This document shows, in pieces, positions 12,965-23,899 of a DNA stretch of 64,000 nucleotides (position 1 is the stretch's first letter; each line of letters starts with the position of its first letter). The stretch covers positions 753,501-817,500 of the forward strand of contig JANEZZ010001959.1 in assembly GCA_026122225.1 (NCBI GenBank). Reading direction: 5' to 3'. The translations under genes and the position numbers were made by a program. The notes below the pieces were generated by a model. It did not search any database. It was not told where the DNA came from and worked only from the letters and a program-made list of their open reading frames with translations. The DNA is from Heloderma charlesbogerti. Lineage: Eukaryota; Chordata; Lepidosauria; Squamata; Helodermatidae.

Positions 12965-13780
12965 CAAGGGGTGGTTCCTGTGTGTTTCCCATCCCTGAAC
13001 AAACCATTTAGTGTCTCCTCAGAAGTAACTCCCATGGTGGTCAATGAGGCTTGCCTTCTGAATGCCCACATCAGTACTTACAGAGATCCCCCTCAATTGA
13101 AATGGCACAGTGGAAAGCCCAATTCCCTAAGTGCTGTAAAGTGCGATCTGGAAGCTCCTATTCTCTGTTGTTTGTTTTATTGCCTTAGGAAGTAACTACT
13201 TCGAGCCTTCATTATAGAGATCCTGTGGGTTTCTAATGGGGGCTGGTTTCCGTCTTTGTGCTTACTGCTCTCTTTCCCACAAAAAAAACCCATTAGTGTC
13301 TCCTCAGAAGTAACTCCTTGCTGGTCTATGACCGTAATAAAATTGATTGATTGATTGATTAATTGTAGAAGTAATTCCCATTGTGGTCAATGAAGCTTGC
13401 CCTCTGAATACCCACATCAGAACCTACAGAGATCCCCCTCAATTGAAATGGCACAGTTTAAAGCCCAATTCCCCAAGTGTGGTTAAGCATGATCTTGAGG
13501 CTCCGATTCTCCATAGTTTGCTTTATTGCTTTAGGAAGTTAGTAACTGACTGCTTCGTTATAGAAATCCTGCGCAGTATCGGTTTGGTTAGAAAGTGGGC
13601 TGGTTTCCTATCCCTGTGTTCTCCTCCCCTCTTTCCCAGCACAAGCATATGTGTGTCTACTCAGAAGTAACATCCATTGCATTCCATGAGGCTTGGGGCT
13701 CATTGGGAGGCTTGTCTTAAAAATGCGCACAATGGGAGGTAACTACTTCGCACCTTCCTTACAGAGCTGGGGGGGTGTCT
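12965..13780. repeat. Diverged tandem repeat, two and a half units of about 280-370 bp
   Basis: Three segments share the motif gtgtctcctcagaagtaact or a variant (about 13012, 13292 and 13645). The first two also share attgaaatggcacagt and a following agcccaattccc block (13095-13130 and 13440-13475), then tttattgc with taggaagt. Unit 2 is longer mainly because a short retro-insertion (about 13314-13368) splits it. Each unit ends near gctggtttcc. Open frames at 12971-13195 and 13383-13670 are paralogous only because of this duplication. Confidence 0.75.
13314..13368 (+). mobile_element. Very short 3'-end retro-insertion in tandem repeat
   Basis: About 50 bp (gctggtctatgaccgtaata then an attg repeat tail) interrupts unit 2. 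It is flanked by agaagtaactcc on the left and agaagtaattcc on the right, an 11/12 match consistent with a target-site duplication. The tail resembles LINE-mobilised 3' ends; the parent element was not identified. Confidence 0.55.
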
Positions 13781-15161
13781 CTTACTGGTTGAGCAGCCCC
13801 TGCCACCCAAATGACATTCACTCCAATCCCCTCCCCGCCATGCAGAAGTAAGTTACGTGAAGCCCCTTAAAATGGTGTGATGTACACCCTCATGGAGCCC
13901 TGTCTGGACCAAAAATGTGAGTGAGCCACTCCTCCCTTCTCCTTCTGTTGTCATGGAAACAGGGCCTGGAACTCTAAGAATTGGTACCAAGAAAAAAAAA
14001 ATAACATGTAATAGATTGTGTAAATTTTTCCCATTGGCAGTGAACAATCTTCTATGGGGACTGCACCAGCCTAGAATTCTCCACATCCACAGGCTGTACA
14101 AGGCATTGGTACTGTGAGAATGTGTGCACCCCCAAACGCAAAATCCCTTATTTAGTTACATCCTTAGAAAACAGCCAAATAAGTGCAGATGTCACTACAG
14201 TTCTGAGCTGCAGTAGCATCTCCTATCATGTTTTCTCAGGGTAGACTCAATTTCTGCATTATAATACTTTTGCTGTTCCATATGGTGGAATCTCCATGAC
14301 ATGATACTGTCTAATGAGATTCACTGTAAGAGGGACATCTTGCCCACCATTGCTTTTACCAAGCTGGATTTTTGCTGTTGTCCAAAAATGTTTGACCTCC
14401 GATTCCCTCATACTTAGGACAACCTAATTTGGTGGAGAGACACTCCTCAAGAACTGCAGAAATCACTTCATGAGGTACACAAAATTAGTTGTCTGAATCT
14501 TATATTTAATAGACTGTGTTGATTTGGTTCAGCTCTCTTCCGTTCTGAATAAGCAGCCTTGGACCAAAATCTATGCGGACAGGGTTGTGTTATCACTCAG
14601 ATATACAGTGGTACCTGTTCAATGGCATGATTTCACACTCTGTCTTGGCTTGCAATAAAATACTGAAAAATGGGCTATGCAGAACTAATATAAATCAAAG
14701 CCTCTGTATTCTCTAACAAAATTATTAGACAATTACAGATTGTTTTGTTAATTCACACAAATGAAAATGTGCATTAGTGATGATTAATTTACTCAAAGAT
14801 GCTTAGACTTTGATTCATTCCAATGTCCAGCCAAAGTGTCAGCATCCACTCGCTAATGGTTGCTTATATATTAGAAATGTCAGTAACACACAGTGCCAAC
14901 CTTGGAACTTTAATTACATATTGAATGCATAATTTATTTGAAAGGCAGCTTAGTGGCATAAAACACCATAATTGTGCTCTATTTGTTCACAAATTAAGCC
15001 ATTTGAAAGATCAGAAGCTTCTGCCACTGCCTGTCCTGAGTTTTATGCTGGCCTTTCTATAGGTTTTACTTGGTCTAAAGAACTACTGGAGCACATGTAG
15101 TAAAGAACTGTCCTGGGGCACATGAACTACCTGCATAATCCCCACATAGTCCTTTTTGTAT
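13781..15161. other. Non-genic sequence, nothing recognised
   Basis: AT-rich unique sequence without a recognisable exon or repeat family. Confidence 0.4.
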
Positions 15162-15213
15162 TGTTGTTGTTGTTCAGTCGTGTCCGACTCTTCGTGACCC
15201 CATGGACCATACT
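15162..15213 (-). mobile_element. 52-bp BovB 3'-end micro-insertion
   Basis: Only the last bases of BovB are present, in antisense: tgttgttgttcagtcgtgtc followed by cgactcttcgtgacccca. It is bounded by tttttgtat at 15153-15161 and again at 15214-15222, a 9-bp duplication. This is an extremely 5'-truncated retrotransposition event. Confidence 0.82.
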
Positions 15214-15469
15214 TTTTTGTATATGGCAATTATATTTATAGTATATACAAAATGCATATATAATGTAAAGTGAGATGACTGTCCACATATATGTTTTGGC
15301 TCTGCTATACATGCTGTGAAGCCATGCAAGTGCACTAGAGAAAGCTTTTATAGGCAAGCGGTCCTACTGGAAATAAGAGATTAATGATGGATTCACTAGG
15401 TAAAGCCCACTACGGAAAGTCCACTCATAGTGGACAGTGCCTTAGCTGCTATGAGAAAGTCACTCATAG

Positions 15470-15655
15470 TGGTTGAACAGGTTCAAATCCCTGTTCAACC
15501 ATGAACCTCACTGGATGAGTTTGAGGCAGTTATTATCTCTTTCTAGCCTATCTCGGAGTTTTTGTGAGGATAACCCCCCTCCCCCCATCACCACCACATT
15601 TACACTGACTTGGGATCTTTGGAAGAAGGTTGGGATAAAATGTGATAATTATCTA
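15470..15655 (+). mobile_element. Degraded CORE/MIR-like SINE
   Basis: Aligns by eye with the better copy at 33.6 kb: a B-box-like ggttcaaatccc, then cctcactggatgagtttgag, gtttttgtgaggataa, and a ggttgggataaaatgtgata 3' block. Roughly the first third is rearranged. Confidence 0.5.
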
Positions 15656-16426
15656 TATTGTGTTGTGTGTAAGCCTCTGAAATCAATTAGTTGAGCTGGT
15701 GTGATAGCGTAGAATGTTCACAGCCATTCCAAGTACTTGGAGAACAAAGCTCTTAGAGCATTTTCAGTCCAGATGCTGGGTATGAAGGGAGGAAAAACTC
15801 AATTTGGCCAGGATTAAAATCTCACAAAGGTCCTGTGAGGGCAGGCTGAGAACTGGAAAGAAATCCACACAGGTACAGAACCTAAGGGGCAGGGAGCCCC
15901 AGAAGCAACGTAGAGCTGAAGGATGAGTTCAGAGTAGCAATGGGCTGACAAACAGGAGTTTAATGGAAGGAGAGCAGGCATGAAGAAAAGGGCAGTGATG
16001 GCAGAGAACTATGTCAAGGAGCAGGAAACTGGGTACACGTTCACCCATTGTTCTGCACAAACCAGCCTGTTCTTTGGCTGTGGGCTTCTAGAGTATATAA
16101 AGCGGAATGATAATGACGTTGTTACTTTGTGAGATAACTGTGAAGATAAATATAATAAAGAAATGCTGTTAATCACCTTATACCAAAAGAAGGACATTCT
16201 GGGCTTTAAATCTGAGTAACTGGCTTAACAAATAAGGTGAGGATTTCTAACAATAGCCTGTCTGGCATACCAACACTCCCATTTGTAATACTGTGTCTTT
16301 CTTTTAGGATGATGTAAAAGTCCAATTTCCTTCCCCCCATTCCCCTGTCCACAGTTTGTGTTCTACAAAGCTTACAGGTGTAAAAAAATAAAAATGGCTG
16401 GGGCTGAAATTGTCAATGTGAATGAG
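15656..16426. other. Non-genic sequence, nothing recognised
   Basis: No exon or repeat family seen. Confidence 0.4.
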
Positions 16427-16440
16427 TACTGTTCATTGAA

Positions 16441-16785
16441 GAGGGCCGCGGTGGCTTAGTGGTTAAGACGCTGAACTGCAGACTGGAAGGTCGGCAGGTC
16501 AGCAGTTCGAGACCTGAGTGCCACGTGACAGAGTGAGCTCCCGTCTTCAGTCCCAGCTCCTGCCAACCTAGCAGTTTGAAAGCAAGAAATTGCAAGTAGA
16601 TAAATAGGTACCGCCTCGGCGGGAAAGGTAACAGTGTTCCATGCACCTTGGTGTTCAGTCATGCCGGCCACATGACCACGGAAGCGTCTTCGGACAGCGC
16701 TGGCTCTTCGGCTTAGAAACGGGGATGAGCACTGCACCCTAGAGTCGGACACGACTGGTTGGGGACACCTTTACCTTTACCTTTT
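16441..16785 (+). mobile_element. Sauria-type tRNA-derived SINE, complete
   Basis: The 5' head has an A box (gtggcttagtggttaagac) and a B box (agttcgagacc), the internal Pol III promoter of tRNA-derived SINEs. A unique body follows, then a 3' region ending gagtcggacacgactggttg, shared with BovB-type LINEs, and an ACCTTT-repeat tail. A perfect 14-bp target duplication, tactgttcattgaa, flanks it (16427-16440 and 16786-16799). Length is 345 bp. Sauria SINEs are known in squamates and are thought to be moved by BovB-related LINEs through the shared 3' end. The intact boxes and perfect duplication suggest a relatively recent insertion. Confidence 0.95.
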
Positions 16786-17010
16786 TACTGTTCATTGAAC
16801 TATATGCTGCAAAAAGATGTGCACTGGATTCAGCCAAAGCCTGAGCCGAATTAGTCCCTTTGGACAGTTTCTTGTGCTTCCTAAGGTGAAGAGGCTTCCT
16901 TCTAAAGTGACTGGAACCGAAGCAGGACTTGCATGAAGCTTCATGACCAATTCAGGCTTTGGAGATGCAGACCAAAATGGCATCTTTTGCTTTAGTTTCT
17001 CTAATTGCTG

Positions 17011-17191
17011 AAGAGGGATCACCTCTAGGGAGGTGGTGGGCTCTCCCACACTGGAGGCGTTCAAGATGAGGCTGGACAGCCATCTGTCAGGGATACTCTG
17101 ACTTGGATTCCTGCACTGAGCAGGGGGTTGGACTCGATGGCCTTGTAGGCCCCTTCCAACCCTACTCTTCTATGATTCTATGATTCTATGA
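17011..17191 (+). mobile_element. CR1 LINE 3' end
   Basis: Carries the conserved CR1 3' region: gaggtggtgggctctcccac, gctggacagccatctgtcag, gttggactcgatggccttgt, ggccccttccaaccc, and a short tandem tail of ATTCTATG units, the hallmark 3' octamer of CR1. Strongly 5'-truncated and without coding sequence. Confidence 0.93.
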
Positions 17192-17637
17192 GGGGGAAGG
17201 AGTAGGGGTGAGTGAGGGACATTTTATCAGGGGCTCTTCAATTACTGTGCTTTGGGAGAGGGAGGAAGGCAGCCAGTGGAGATGAGATGGGGTAGAGCAA
17301 GGATTAGACTGTGAGATGACCATTTCTCCAACACCACTTTTTCCACTATGGAAAAAGCTTCATACTGGTTTTCAAGCATTATAACTCCCTAGCCCCTGCA
17401 GCCATCCTGCTGAAACTTTGCAAGTTTCTTGCCAGGGGAGATCTCTTTGATCTCTGGATTTTTCAAACAACACCTCAAAAAACCGCAAAACCGCAACACC
17501 GCAAAAAAAAAAAAAAAGGCATGGGAGAAGGGAAGGGGAAATCACTTAAACCCCCACTCCCATTTTGAAAGCTCTCTTTCTGCATAAACCACTGCACCTA
17601 TCCTTCTGAAACTTTTAAAGCTTCTTACATAGGGATA
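17192..17637. other. Non-genic sequence with purine-rich and A-rich tracts
   Basis: Includes an aaccgc repeat stretch followed by an A-run at about 17480-17517. A motif resembling ataactccctagcccctgca occurs here and again near 61.54 kb, so part is a dispersed repeat of unknown class. Confidence 0.4.
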
Positions 17638-18569
17638 TAGGGATGTACAGGCTGTGTAAAATCTGCTCCGTCTGTGTTTCACAGATTGTCAGGCACTGTT
17701 TGTTCTGTCATCCACTCACAGACAGATTCCATTTTGTTGTCGTGCAGAAAATATATAAATAATTACACAAGAGGTTTCATAACATACATAATTTACCTTA
17801 GTACGTAACATTTAGTGTATTGTCCCCCATTCCATTCAACTTTTCCTCAGCAGAAATGTGTGTATTTTCCTACGAATAAATATGCATAAATTTCAGGGGA
17901 AAAAAAAATCCAAAAGCCTGAGGGGGTTGCTTTGCAGTGGATTCTGCAGGTCAGATACATAGAAATCTGAGCTCATTTTAGTCTGTCTTGAATTTCTCCA
18001 GCACCCCTATAGGGATACTTCTGTGCTCTCCATCATTTTCAGAACAATGGTTCACAAGGAACATAGGAGAATAGGTGTCTCCTTTTCTGGAGACCCTCAA
18101 AATGTAAAGGCTGCTCTTGCACAAGAATCCCTGCCCTTATTTATCTGAAACTTGGCAAGATCAATACCCTCAAAAGAGGCAATGAATCTGGCAAATGCCA
18201 TCCAATTCTGCCAATAAATAAAAAAGTTAACAGCAGTTCTCTTTTAAAAAGAAAAGAAATATAACGACACATAGCAAAAAATCCCCTGAGCCTATTTTTC
18301 TGACATATAGCAGGTGTAACCCCCTCCTATGGGGCTACTATACCTGAAAATTTCATATAATGAAAACAAAGAGAAAAAAGGGTATAGCAGTTTTTTTAAA
18401 AAATTCCTATGATAGTCAATGGGAGGCACGAAGCCTTGGATTTCTGAATCTCAACTCGTGTCCAGTACCAAGTTGAAGTGGATAGCCTCCAAATTGAGCT
18501 GATTCGGGTCATTTCGTGAAACACCACATCAGAGTCTGAATTGAATCTTGTGGTTGGTTCACACCCCTA
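17638..18569. mobile_element. Possible hAT-like non-autonomous element
   Basis: Starts tagggatgtacaggctg and ends ggttggttcacacccctag. The termini are complementary over about the outer 8 bases (TAGGGRTGT) and match the termini type of the elements at 24.0, 35.8 and 40.0 kb. Interior is AT-rich without coding capacity. The 8-bp flanks do not match, so the boundary pairing is tentative. Confidence 0.4.
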
Positions 18570-18799
18570 GTCTGAAGGTGCATATTGCATTTTAAAAGAC
18601 TGGGAAGCCCGAGAGCTTTATTTCAGTTTGCAGTCGTTTCCATGAATAACTGCAGAGTTGATAGAGAAACAGGTGGGCAGACATGATATGTTTGGCGTTT
18701 CTGAATATCGTTGGAAATTCATTCACTTGATTCATTCAAAAACAAGTGCATTTGGAAGAAATGGTCTTAGTGTTCCAATGGGTGTTGAATGTTTAACTT

Positions 18800-18831
<32 letters not shown>

Positions 18832-19515
18832 TCTGGCACACACACTGTCCCTACATATATACATGTTGTTGCCTCTCATAAGGTGTTAAAACCAACTGGG
18901 ATTTAGAGTTCTGGAGGTTGTATTTCTTAAACCATGAATCCCCAACTGAATTCCATTGAAATCAATTTGGTTTCTCCAGAATGAGTAGTTTGAGGATTAT
19001 GGCTTAAAAATCTGTTCTTTAAGCCAAGAAGTTTTTTGTTTGTCACAAGTGCAAAACTGGTCTCCATGCCAAGGGAAGAGTTTGTAACTAGATGCCAAGT
19101 ACATTACTTTAGTTAGTAGTCCTGGCCCTGCATTCGATGAGGTTCTGATATGCTCAGGTCAAATGCTGCAGCCGCCTCGGCACTTCTAATCTATGAACTT
19201 CAAACAACATTTTAAGTAACATATTTCCAGTATCTCCAGCCCAGTAAGCAGGATGCATTTAAATAGATTCTGTATTTGGCAAACTATATCAGGAGCCTCG
19301 TGGCTTTTCACAAGCTAGTAGTGCAGCCAATTCTGAAGAACATCTCTGATAAAACATATTTAACATAGCTCAGCAGGCTTGCAATATAATCAAGATATCT
19401 GTTGTTTCTTGGACAATGAATAGAGAGGGCTACAAAAGGCATTTACTCTGGTTTGAGTGGCAATCGTAGGGACCAGCTCTTTGTGTACATGTATTACAGA
19501 ACCTATTTAGGAAAA
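18570..19515. other. Non-genic sequence with (CT)n microsatellite
   Basis: A CT dinucleotide tract lies at 18799-18825. Nothing else recognised. Confidence 0.45.
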
Positions 19516-19645
19516 TGTGCAGGTAGGAAAACATAGGAAGCTGCCTTATACCGTGTCAGGGTCATTGCACCTTCAAGGTCAGTAATGGAGTCAATGGGGT
19601 CTGCGAGTCATGTATCTCCCAGGGTGGCAGAAAGGGGGGAATGTT
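19516..19645 (-). mobile_element. tRNA-derived SINE, 3' part (family of the 57.5-kb copy)
   Basis: Antisense match to the 3' half of the SINE at 57.5 kb: aacataggaagctgccttat, then a tctcccagggtggcag block corresponding to its ctggagagc region. The upstream half is not recognisable because it runs into the cytosine-depleted tract. Confidence 0.6.
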
Positions 19646-19699
19646 TTCAAAAGTTCATACAGAGAGATAAACACTGGTATGAAATGTGTGGTGGTGAAA

Positions 19700-20333
19700 A
19701 GCAATGGGGTCAGTTTCAAAGTGAGGATTGTGGGAATGTTTAATATTGTTTAGATGTTATGATAGAGAGGTGTATTAGATTTAGGGGTATCTTTGGAGGG
19801 AAGGTTAATATGATGATGTACTGGAGGGGGTGGGGATGTATGATGTTAAGGAGGTGGAGTGGTGTGGACAGAGATAGTGGTGGGGGGGAGGTTGGAAAGG
19901 GTTAGGGTGGGTTGGTGGGATATATAATTGTGTGGATTTATGGGTTATTTTAGGAAGTGTGTGGGGGGAAAGGGATGAAGGTGGGAGTATAGTAGTGATA
20001 TGAAAAGGATTGAGGGAGGATAAAGATGGGTTTTGGAATAAGGGGGGGGGAAGGAATGATTGGGGAATTTGGGAGGGGGGGTGGGTGGTTTAAATGGATG
20101 TTTTTTTTGGGGGGGGGTGAATGGGGGATATTATGATAGGATGGGGAAGGGGATGATTGGATGTATTAGAGGAATATGATGGGGGATTAAGGGGGGGTTT
20201 TTTTTGGATTTATTTGGTTAATGTTTGAGTTTGATTGGTGGGTATTAATAGGTGGAATGGAGAGTGGGAAGAATTGAATGAGGAAGAGGATGAAGAAAAT
20301 TGTGTGGAGGATGGTGAAAATGTGAGATGTGGT
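19700..20333 (+). other. Cytosine-depleted, G-rich tract
   Basis: By direct reading, plus-strand bases 19870-20333 (464 nt) contain no C, and 19739-20333 contain only three. Cytosine thins out gradually from about 19650 and returns abruptly at 20334. G is strongly enriched, with many runs of 3-9 G. At least one canonical G-quadruplex motif occurs (GGG at 19899, 19905, 19909 and 19917, loops of 3, 1 and 5 bases). There is no tandem period. The complementary strand is open only because it lacks G, so the frame at 20187-20372 is not a gene. Real strand asymmetry and a base-calling or assembly artefact are both possible. Confidence 0.9.
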
Positions 20334-20372
20334 CTTAAGGGCAGTTGCCCACTCCTCTATGTGAGCTGCCAT

Positions 20373-21029
20373 CTTTTACACAAGATGAAGCTCTATATTT
20401 TCGTAGATTTATTGTTGCACACAATGGTAGCCAGAAAGGGCCATTTCCATAACATTAGAGGTCTCTAATGTTGTAGGACTGGCCCTTTCTGGCCACCGTT
20501 GTGCGCAACAATAAATCTACGGAAATATAGAGCCCCATGTTGTGTAAAAGGGGAATCTACATTTTTAATGGGTGGCTGGGATGGGTGGGGGAAGGATCAT
20601 TCCTGTCTCCCCCTCCATCCTGGGTGAGTTACTGTGAAGGCAGCAGCTTGATGGTAGGAGGGCAGTGAGAAGGGCTTCCCTCTCACCTTCCTCCTCCTGT
20701 CAAGCTGCTGCCTTCGCGGTAGCTGGGATGGAGGGGGAGAAAGGATCATGCCCCCCACAGCAGCTGTGTGTGTGTGTTTTTTAATTAAAACTTGTGCACA
20801 ATGGCTGGCCAGAAAGTGCTGGCCATTGTGTGCAAGACTTAATGTATGGAAAATAGCAAGTTGCCATTTGCAACTTGGCTACAGGTGCTCGTGGGCAGGA
20901 CCGGTAAGTCCCGGCAGCTTGCGCAACTCAGTGGGTGGGGGTGGGGGCTTGGCTAGCTGAGTCTGGGGGGCTGAGCAGGGGGGAGTGCGTTGGACTCCAC
21001 CCCCTGTGCAGATGCTCGCGACATCCCTA
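20373..21029. mobile_element. Cluster of three palindromes with one hAT-like terminus
   Basis: Palindrome 1 (20373-20550, centre 20461.5) has about 85-base arms. Palindrome 2 (20606-20740, centre 20673) has arms starting tctccccctccatcc. Palindrome 3 (about 20791-20836) has arms cttgtgcacaatggctggcc. Palindromes 1 and 3 share the sequence around gcacaatggctrgccagaaag. The right edge reads gaccggtaagtcccggcag and ends gcgacatcccta (21029), like the right ends of the hAT-like elements at 24.8, 36.8 and 40.9 kb. The matching left terminus is absent; that side runs into the C-free tract. Confidence 0.6.
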
Positions 21030-21649
21030 CTTATTGCACATGCACCAATTCCAGCATTCATTTTAGAAAATCTGCATGCTAAATTGGAAAGAATGAAAAA
21101 TACAGGACGGTGTAAATAACAGAACAGAATGATGGAGGTTTTTTTCTTCCCTGAATATTTCCTGTTTTAATGTGGCTGTTTGTGAATTAGACATCATGTT
21201 CTACAGTTGGAAGATGGGAACCTTGCAGAATATAAGACTATAATAACATCAAGAGATATGATATTCAACAGGGAAAAACAAAGTTAATATAATTGAGATT
21301 GGAATTCAGAGACAGATGAAACAAGGGAAAATATTTGTTGGAGTACTGATGAAATAAATTTGCCAGTTAATAGTGGAAAACAGCCTAAATAAGAATGTAC
21401 AAGGCAGGAGTGAGTGGGCAGTGTGACCAGGTGAACTGGCATGCTGGGGTGGCCATTGAATTAGCTCAGGAAGATTCTGTCTAAGAACAGTGGCCAAATA
21501 ATGGAAGTGAGTGGAGGTTCTTTGTAGGATGTCATGGTGATATCCCCTGGTGATTGCCTGCTTCTAGTCTGAAAAACATTGTCTCTGAAAATGGAGGCTG
21601 CATTTCTGGCCATCATAGCTAGAAGCCTCATGGCTTGTAGCCACACTCA
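21030..21649. other. Non-genic sequence, nothing recognised
   Basis: No repeat family or exon seen. Confidence 0.35.
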
Positions 21650-21794
21650 TCTGACGTGCATTTATTGGGAGTGCCACTGTATTTTGCACCAGCTGCAGGT
21701 TTTGAGTTATCTTCAAGACAATCTCAGGTAGAAGAGATTGCAGTAGTCAATCCTCAGGGTTAGAAAAACATGGATCATCATGGTAAGATCTCCT
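21650..21794 (-). mobile_element. Old L2-type LINE relic, interrupted by BovB
   Basis: The sequence ttttgcaccagctgcaggtt, then gattgcagtagtcaatcctc, then aacatggatcatcatggt matches the antisense L2 blocks seen less diverged at 30.27-30.40 kb. The BovB copy at 21808-23886 splits it; sequence beyond 23900 (tagccaccatcattacctgc) is probably its continuation. Confidence 0.65.
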
Positions 21795-21807
21795 ATGCAG
21801 CTCTCCT

Positions 21808-23886
21808 TGTTGTTGTTCAGTCGTTAAGTCATGTCCGACTCTTCGTGACCCCATGGACTATAGCACGCCAGGCCTTCCTGTCCTCCGCTCTCTCCCCGAG
21901 TGTGCTCAAGTTCATATTCATTGCATCGGTAATGCTATCTAGCCATCTCATCCTCTGATGTCCCCTTCTCCTTTTGCCTTCAATCTTTCCCAGCATCAGG
22001 GTCTTTTCTAGGGAGTTTTCTCTTCGCATTAGGTGGCCAAAATATTTGAGCTTCAGCTTCAGTATCTGTCCTTCCAATGAGCAGTCAGGGTTGATTTCCT
22101 TTAGGAATGACTGATTCCCCCCTCCTTGCAGTCCAGGGGACTCGTAAAGTCTTCTCCAGCACCACAGTTCGAAAGCATCAATTCTTCGGTGCTCAGCCTT
22201 CCTTATAGTCCAGTTGTCACAGCCATACATTACTACTGGGAAAACCATAGCTTTGATTAGACGGACCTTTGTCGGCAAGGTTCTTACTATGTTGTCTAGG
22301 TTTGCCATAGCTTTCCTCCCAAGGAGCAAGTGTCTTTTAATTTCATGGCTACAGTCACCGTCTGCGGTGATCTTGGAGCCCAAGAAAATAAAATCTGTCA
22401 CTGCTTCCATTTCCTCCCCTTCTATATGCCAGGAAGTGATGGGGCCAGATGCCATGATCTTAGTTTTTTTAATGTTGAGTTTCAAACCAGCTTTTGCACT
22501 CTCCACTTTCACCCTCAACAAGAGGCTCTTGAGATCCTCTTCGCTTTCTGCCATTAGGATGGTATTGTCTGCATATCTGAGGTTGCTGATAATTCTCCCA
22601 GCAATCTTAATTCTGACCTGTGATTCATCCAACCCGGCGTTTCTCATGATGTACTCTGCATATAAGTTAAATAAGCAGGGTGACAATATGCAGCCTTGTC
22701 GTACTCCTTTCCCAATTTTGAACCAATCAGTTGTTCCATGTGTGGTTCTTACTGTTGCTTCTTGGCCCTCGTACAGGTTTCTCAGGAGACAGGTAAGGTG
22801 GTCTGGTACTCCCATCTCAAAGAATTTGCTAGAGTTTGTTGTGATCCACACAATCAAAGGCTTTAGCATAGTCAATGAAGCAGAAATAGACATTTTTCTG
22901 GAATTCTCTTGCTTTCTCCATGATCCAGCGAAAGTTGGCGATTTGATCTCTAGTTCCTCTGCCTCTTCGAAATCCAGCTTGTACTTCTGGTAGTTCTCGG
23001 TTCACATACTGCTGAAGCCTAGCTTGTAGGATTTTGAGCATAACCTTGCTGGCCTGTGAAATGAGCCCAATTGTACGGTAGTTTGAACCCTCTTTGGGAT
23101 TGCCCTTCTTTGGAATTGGAATGTAAACTGACCTTTTCCAGTCTTGTGGCCACTGTTGAGTGTTCCAAATTTGTTGGCATCTTGAGTGCAGCACTTTAAC
23201 AGCATCATCTTTTAGGATTTTAAATAGCTCAGCTGGAATACTGTCATCTCCGCTAGCTTTGTTGTTACTAATGCTTCCTAAGGCCCACTTGACTTCACTC
23301 TCGAGGATGTCTGGCTCATGTTCAGTGACCGCACTATCATGGCTATCAGGGACATTCAGATCTTTCCTGTATAGTTCTTCGGTGTATTCTTGCCACGTCT
23401 TCTTCATCTCATCTGCTTCTGTTAGGTCCCTGCCTTCTTTGTCCTTTATCATGCCTGTCTTTGCACAAAACGTTCCCTTGAGATCTCCGATTTTCTTGAA
23501 GAGATTTCTAGTCTTTCCCATTCTGTTGTTTTCCTCGATTTCTTTGCATTGTTCATTTAAGAAGGGAAGGCCTTCTTGTCTCTCCTTGCTATTCTCTGGA
23601 ACTCTGCATTCAGTTGGGTATATCTTCCCCTTTCTCCCTTGCTTTTCGCTTCCTTTCTTTCCTCAGCTACTTGTAAAGCCTCATCAGACAGCCACTTTGC
23701 TTTCTTGCATTTCTTTTTCTTTGGGATGGATTGAGTTGCTGCCTCCTGAACAATGTTACGGACCTCCGTCCATAGTTCCTCAGGCACTCTGTCTATCAGG
23801 TCTAATCCCTTAAATCTATTCATCACCTCCACTGTATATTCATAAGGAATATGATTTAGGTCATTTAGGATATGATTTAGGATTTG
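21808..23886 (-). pseudogene. BovB (RTE) LINE, 5'-truncated, reverse-transcriptase ORF decayed
   Basis: Minus-strand copy of 2,079 bp. Its 3' end is at 21808 (tgttgttcagtcgttaagtc in plus orientation); its 5' end is at 23886. A perfect 13-bp duplication, atgcagctctcct, flanks it (21795-21807 and 23887-23899). Three long frames cover it: 23832-23557 (linker after the endonuclease), 23521-22829 (RT fingers and palm, with PKKGNPKEGSNYRTI, QAGFRRGRGTRDQIANF and CFIDYAKAFDCVDHNKL) and 22893-21829 (RT palm to C-terminus, with GVRQGCILSPCLFNLYAE and the tail FGHLMRRENSLEKTLML). The catalytic YADD is mutated to YADN (RYADNTILMAE). The endonuclease is missing. Frameshifts separate the frames. The extreme 5' end has duplicated filler (cctaaatcatat repeated). 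Non-functional. Confidence 0.95.
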
Positions 23887-23899
23887 ATGCAGCTCTCCT

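Noticed and set aside
16441..16515. A tRNA gene
   Set aside because: A and B boxes are present, but the rest does not fold as a tRNA and the unit continues as a SINE with a target duplication.
17638..18569. A confirmed fourth large hAT element
   Set aside because: Termini look right but the 8-bp flanks (tagggata and gtctgaag) do not match; kept only as a low-confidence feature.
19899..19920. Telomere-like TTAGGG sequence
   Set aside because: A single TTAGGG unit only; no tandem array.
20187..20372. Minus-strand ORF in the G-rich tract
   Set aside because: Open only because the strand has no G, so TAG and TGA stops cannot occur; composition is extreme and no domain is visible.
22214..23813. 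Plus-strand ORFs of 259 and 217 codons
   Set aside because: Antisense shadows of the minus-strand BovB reverse-transcriptase frame.
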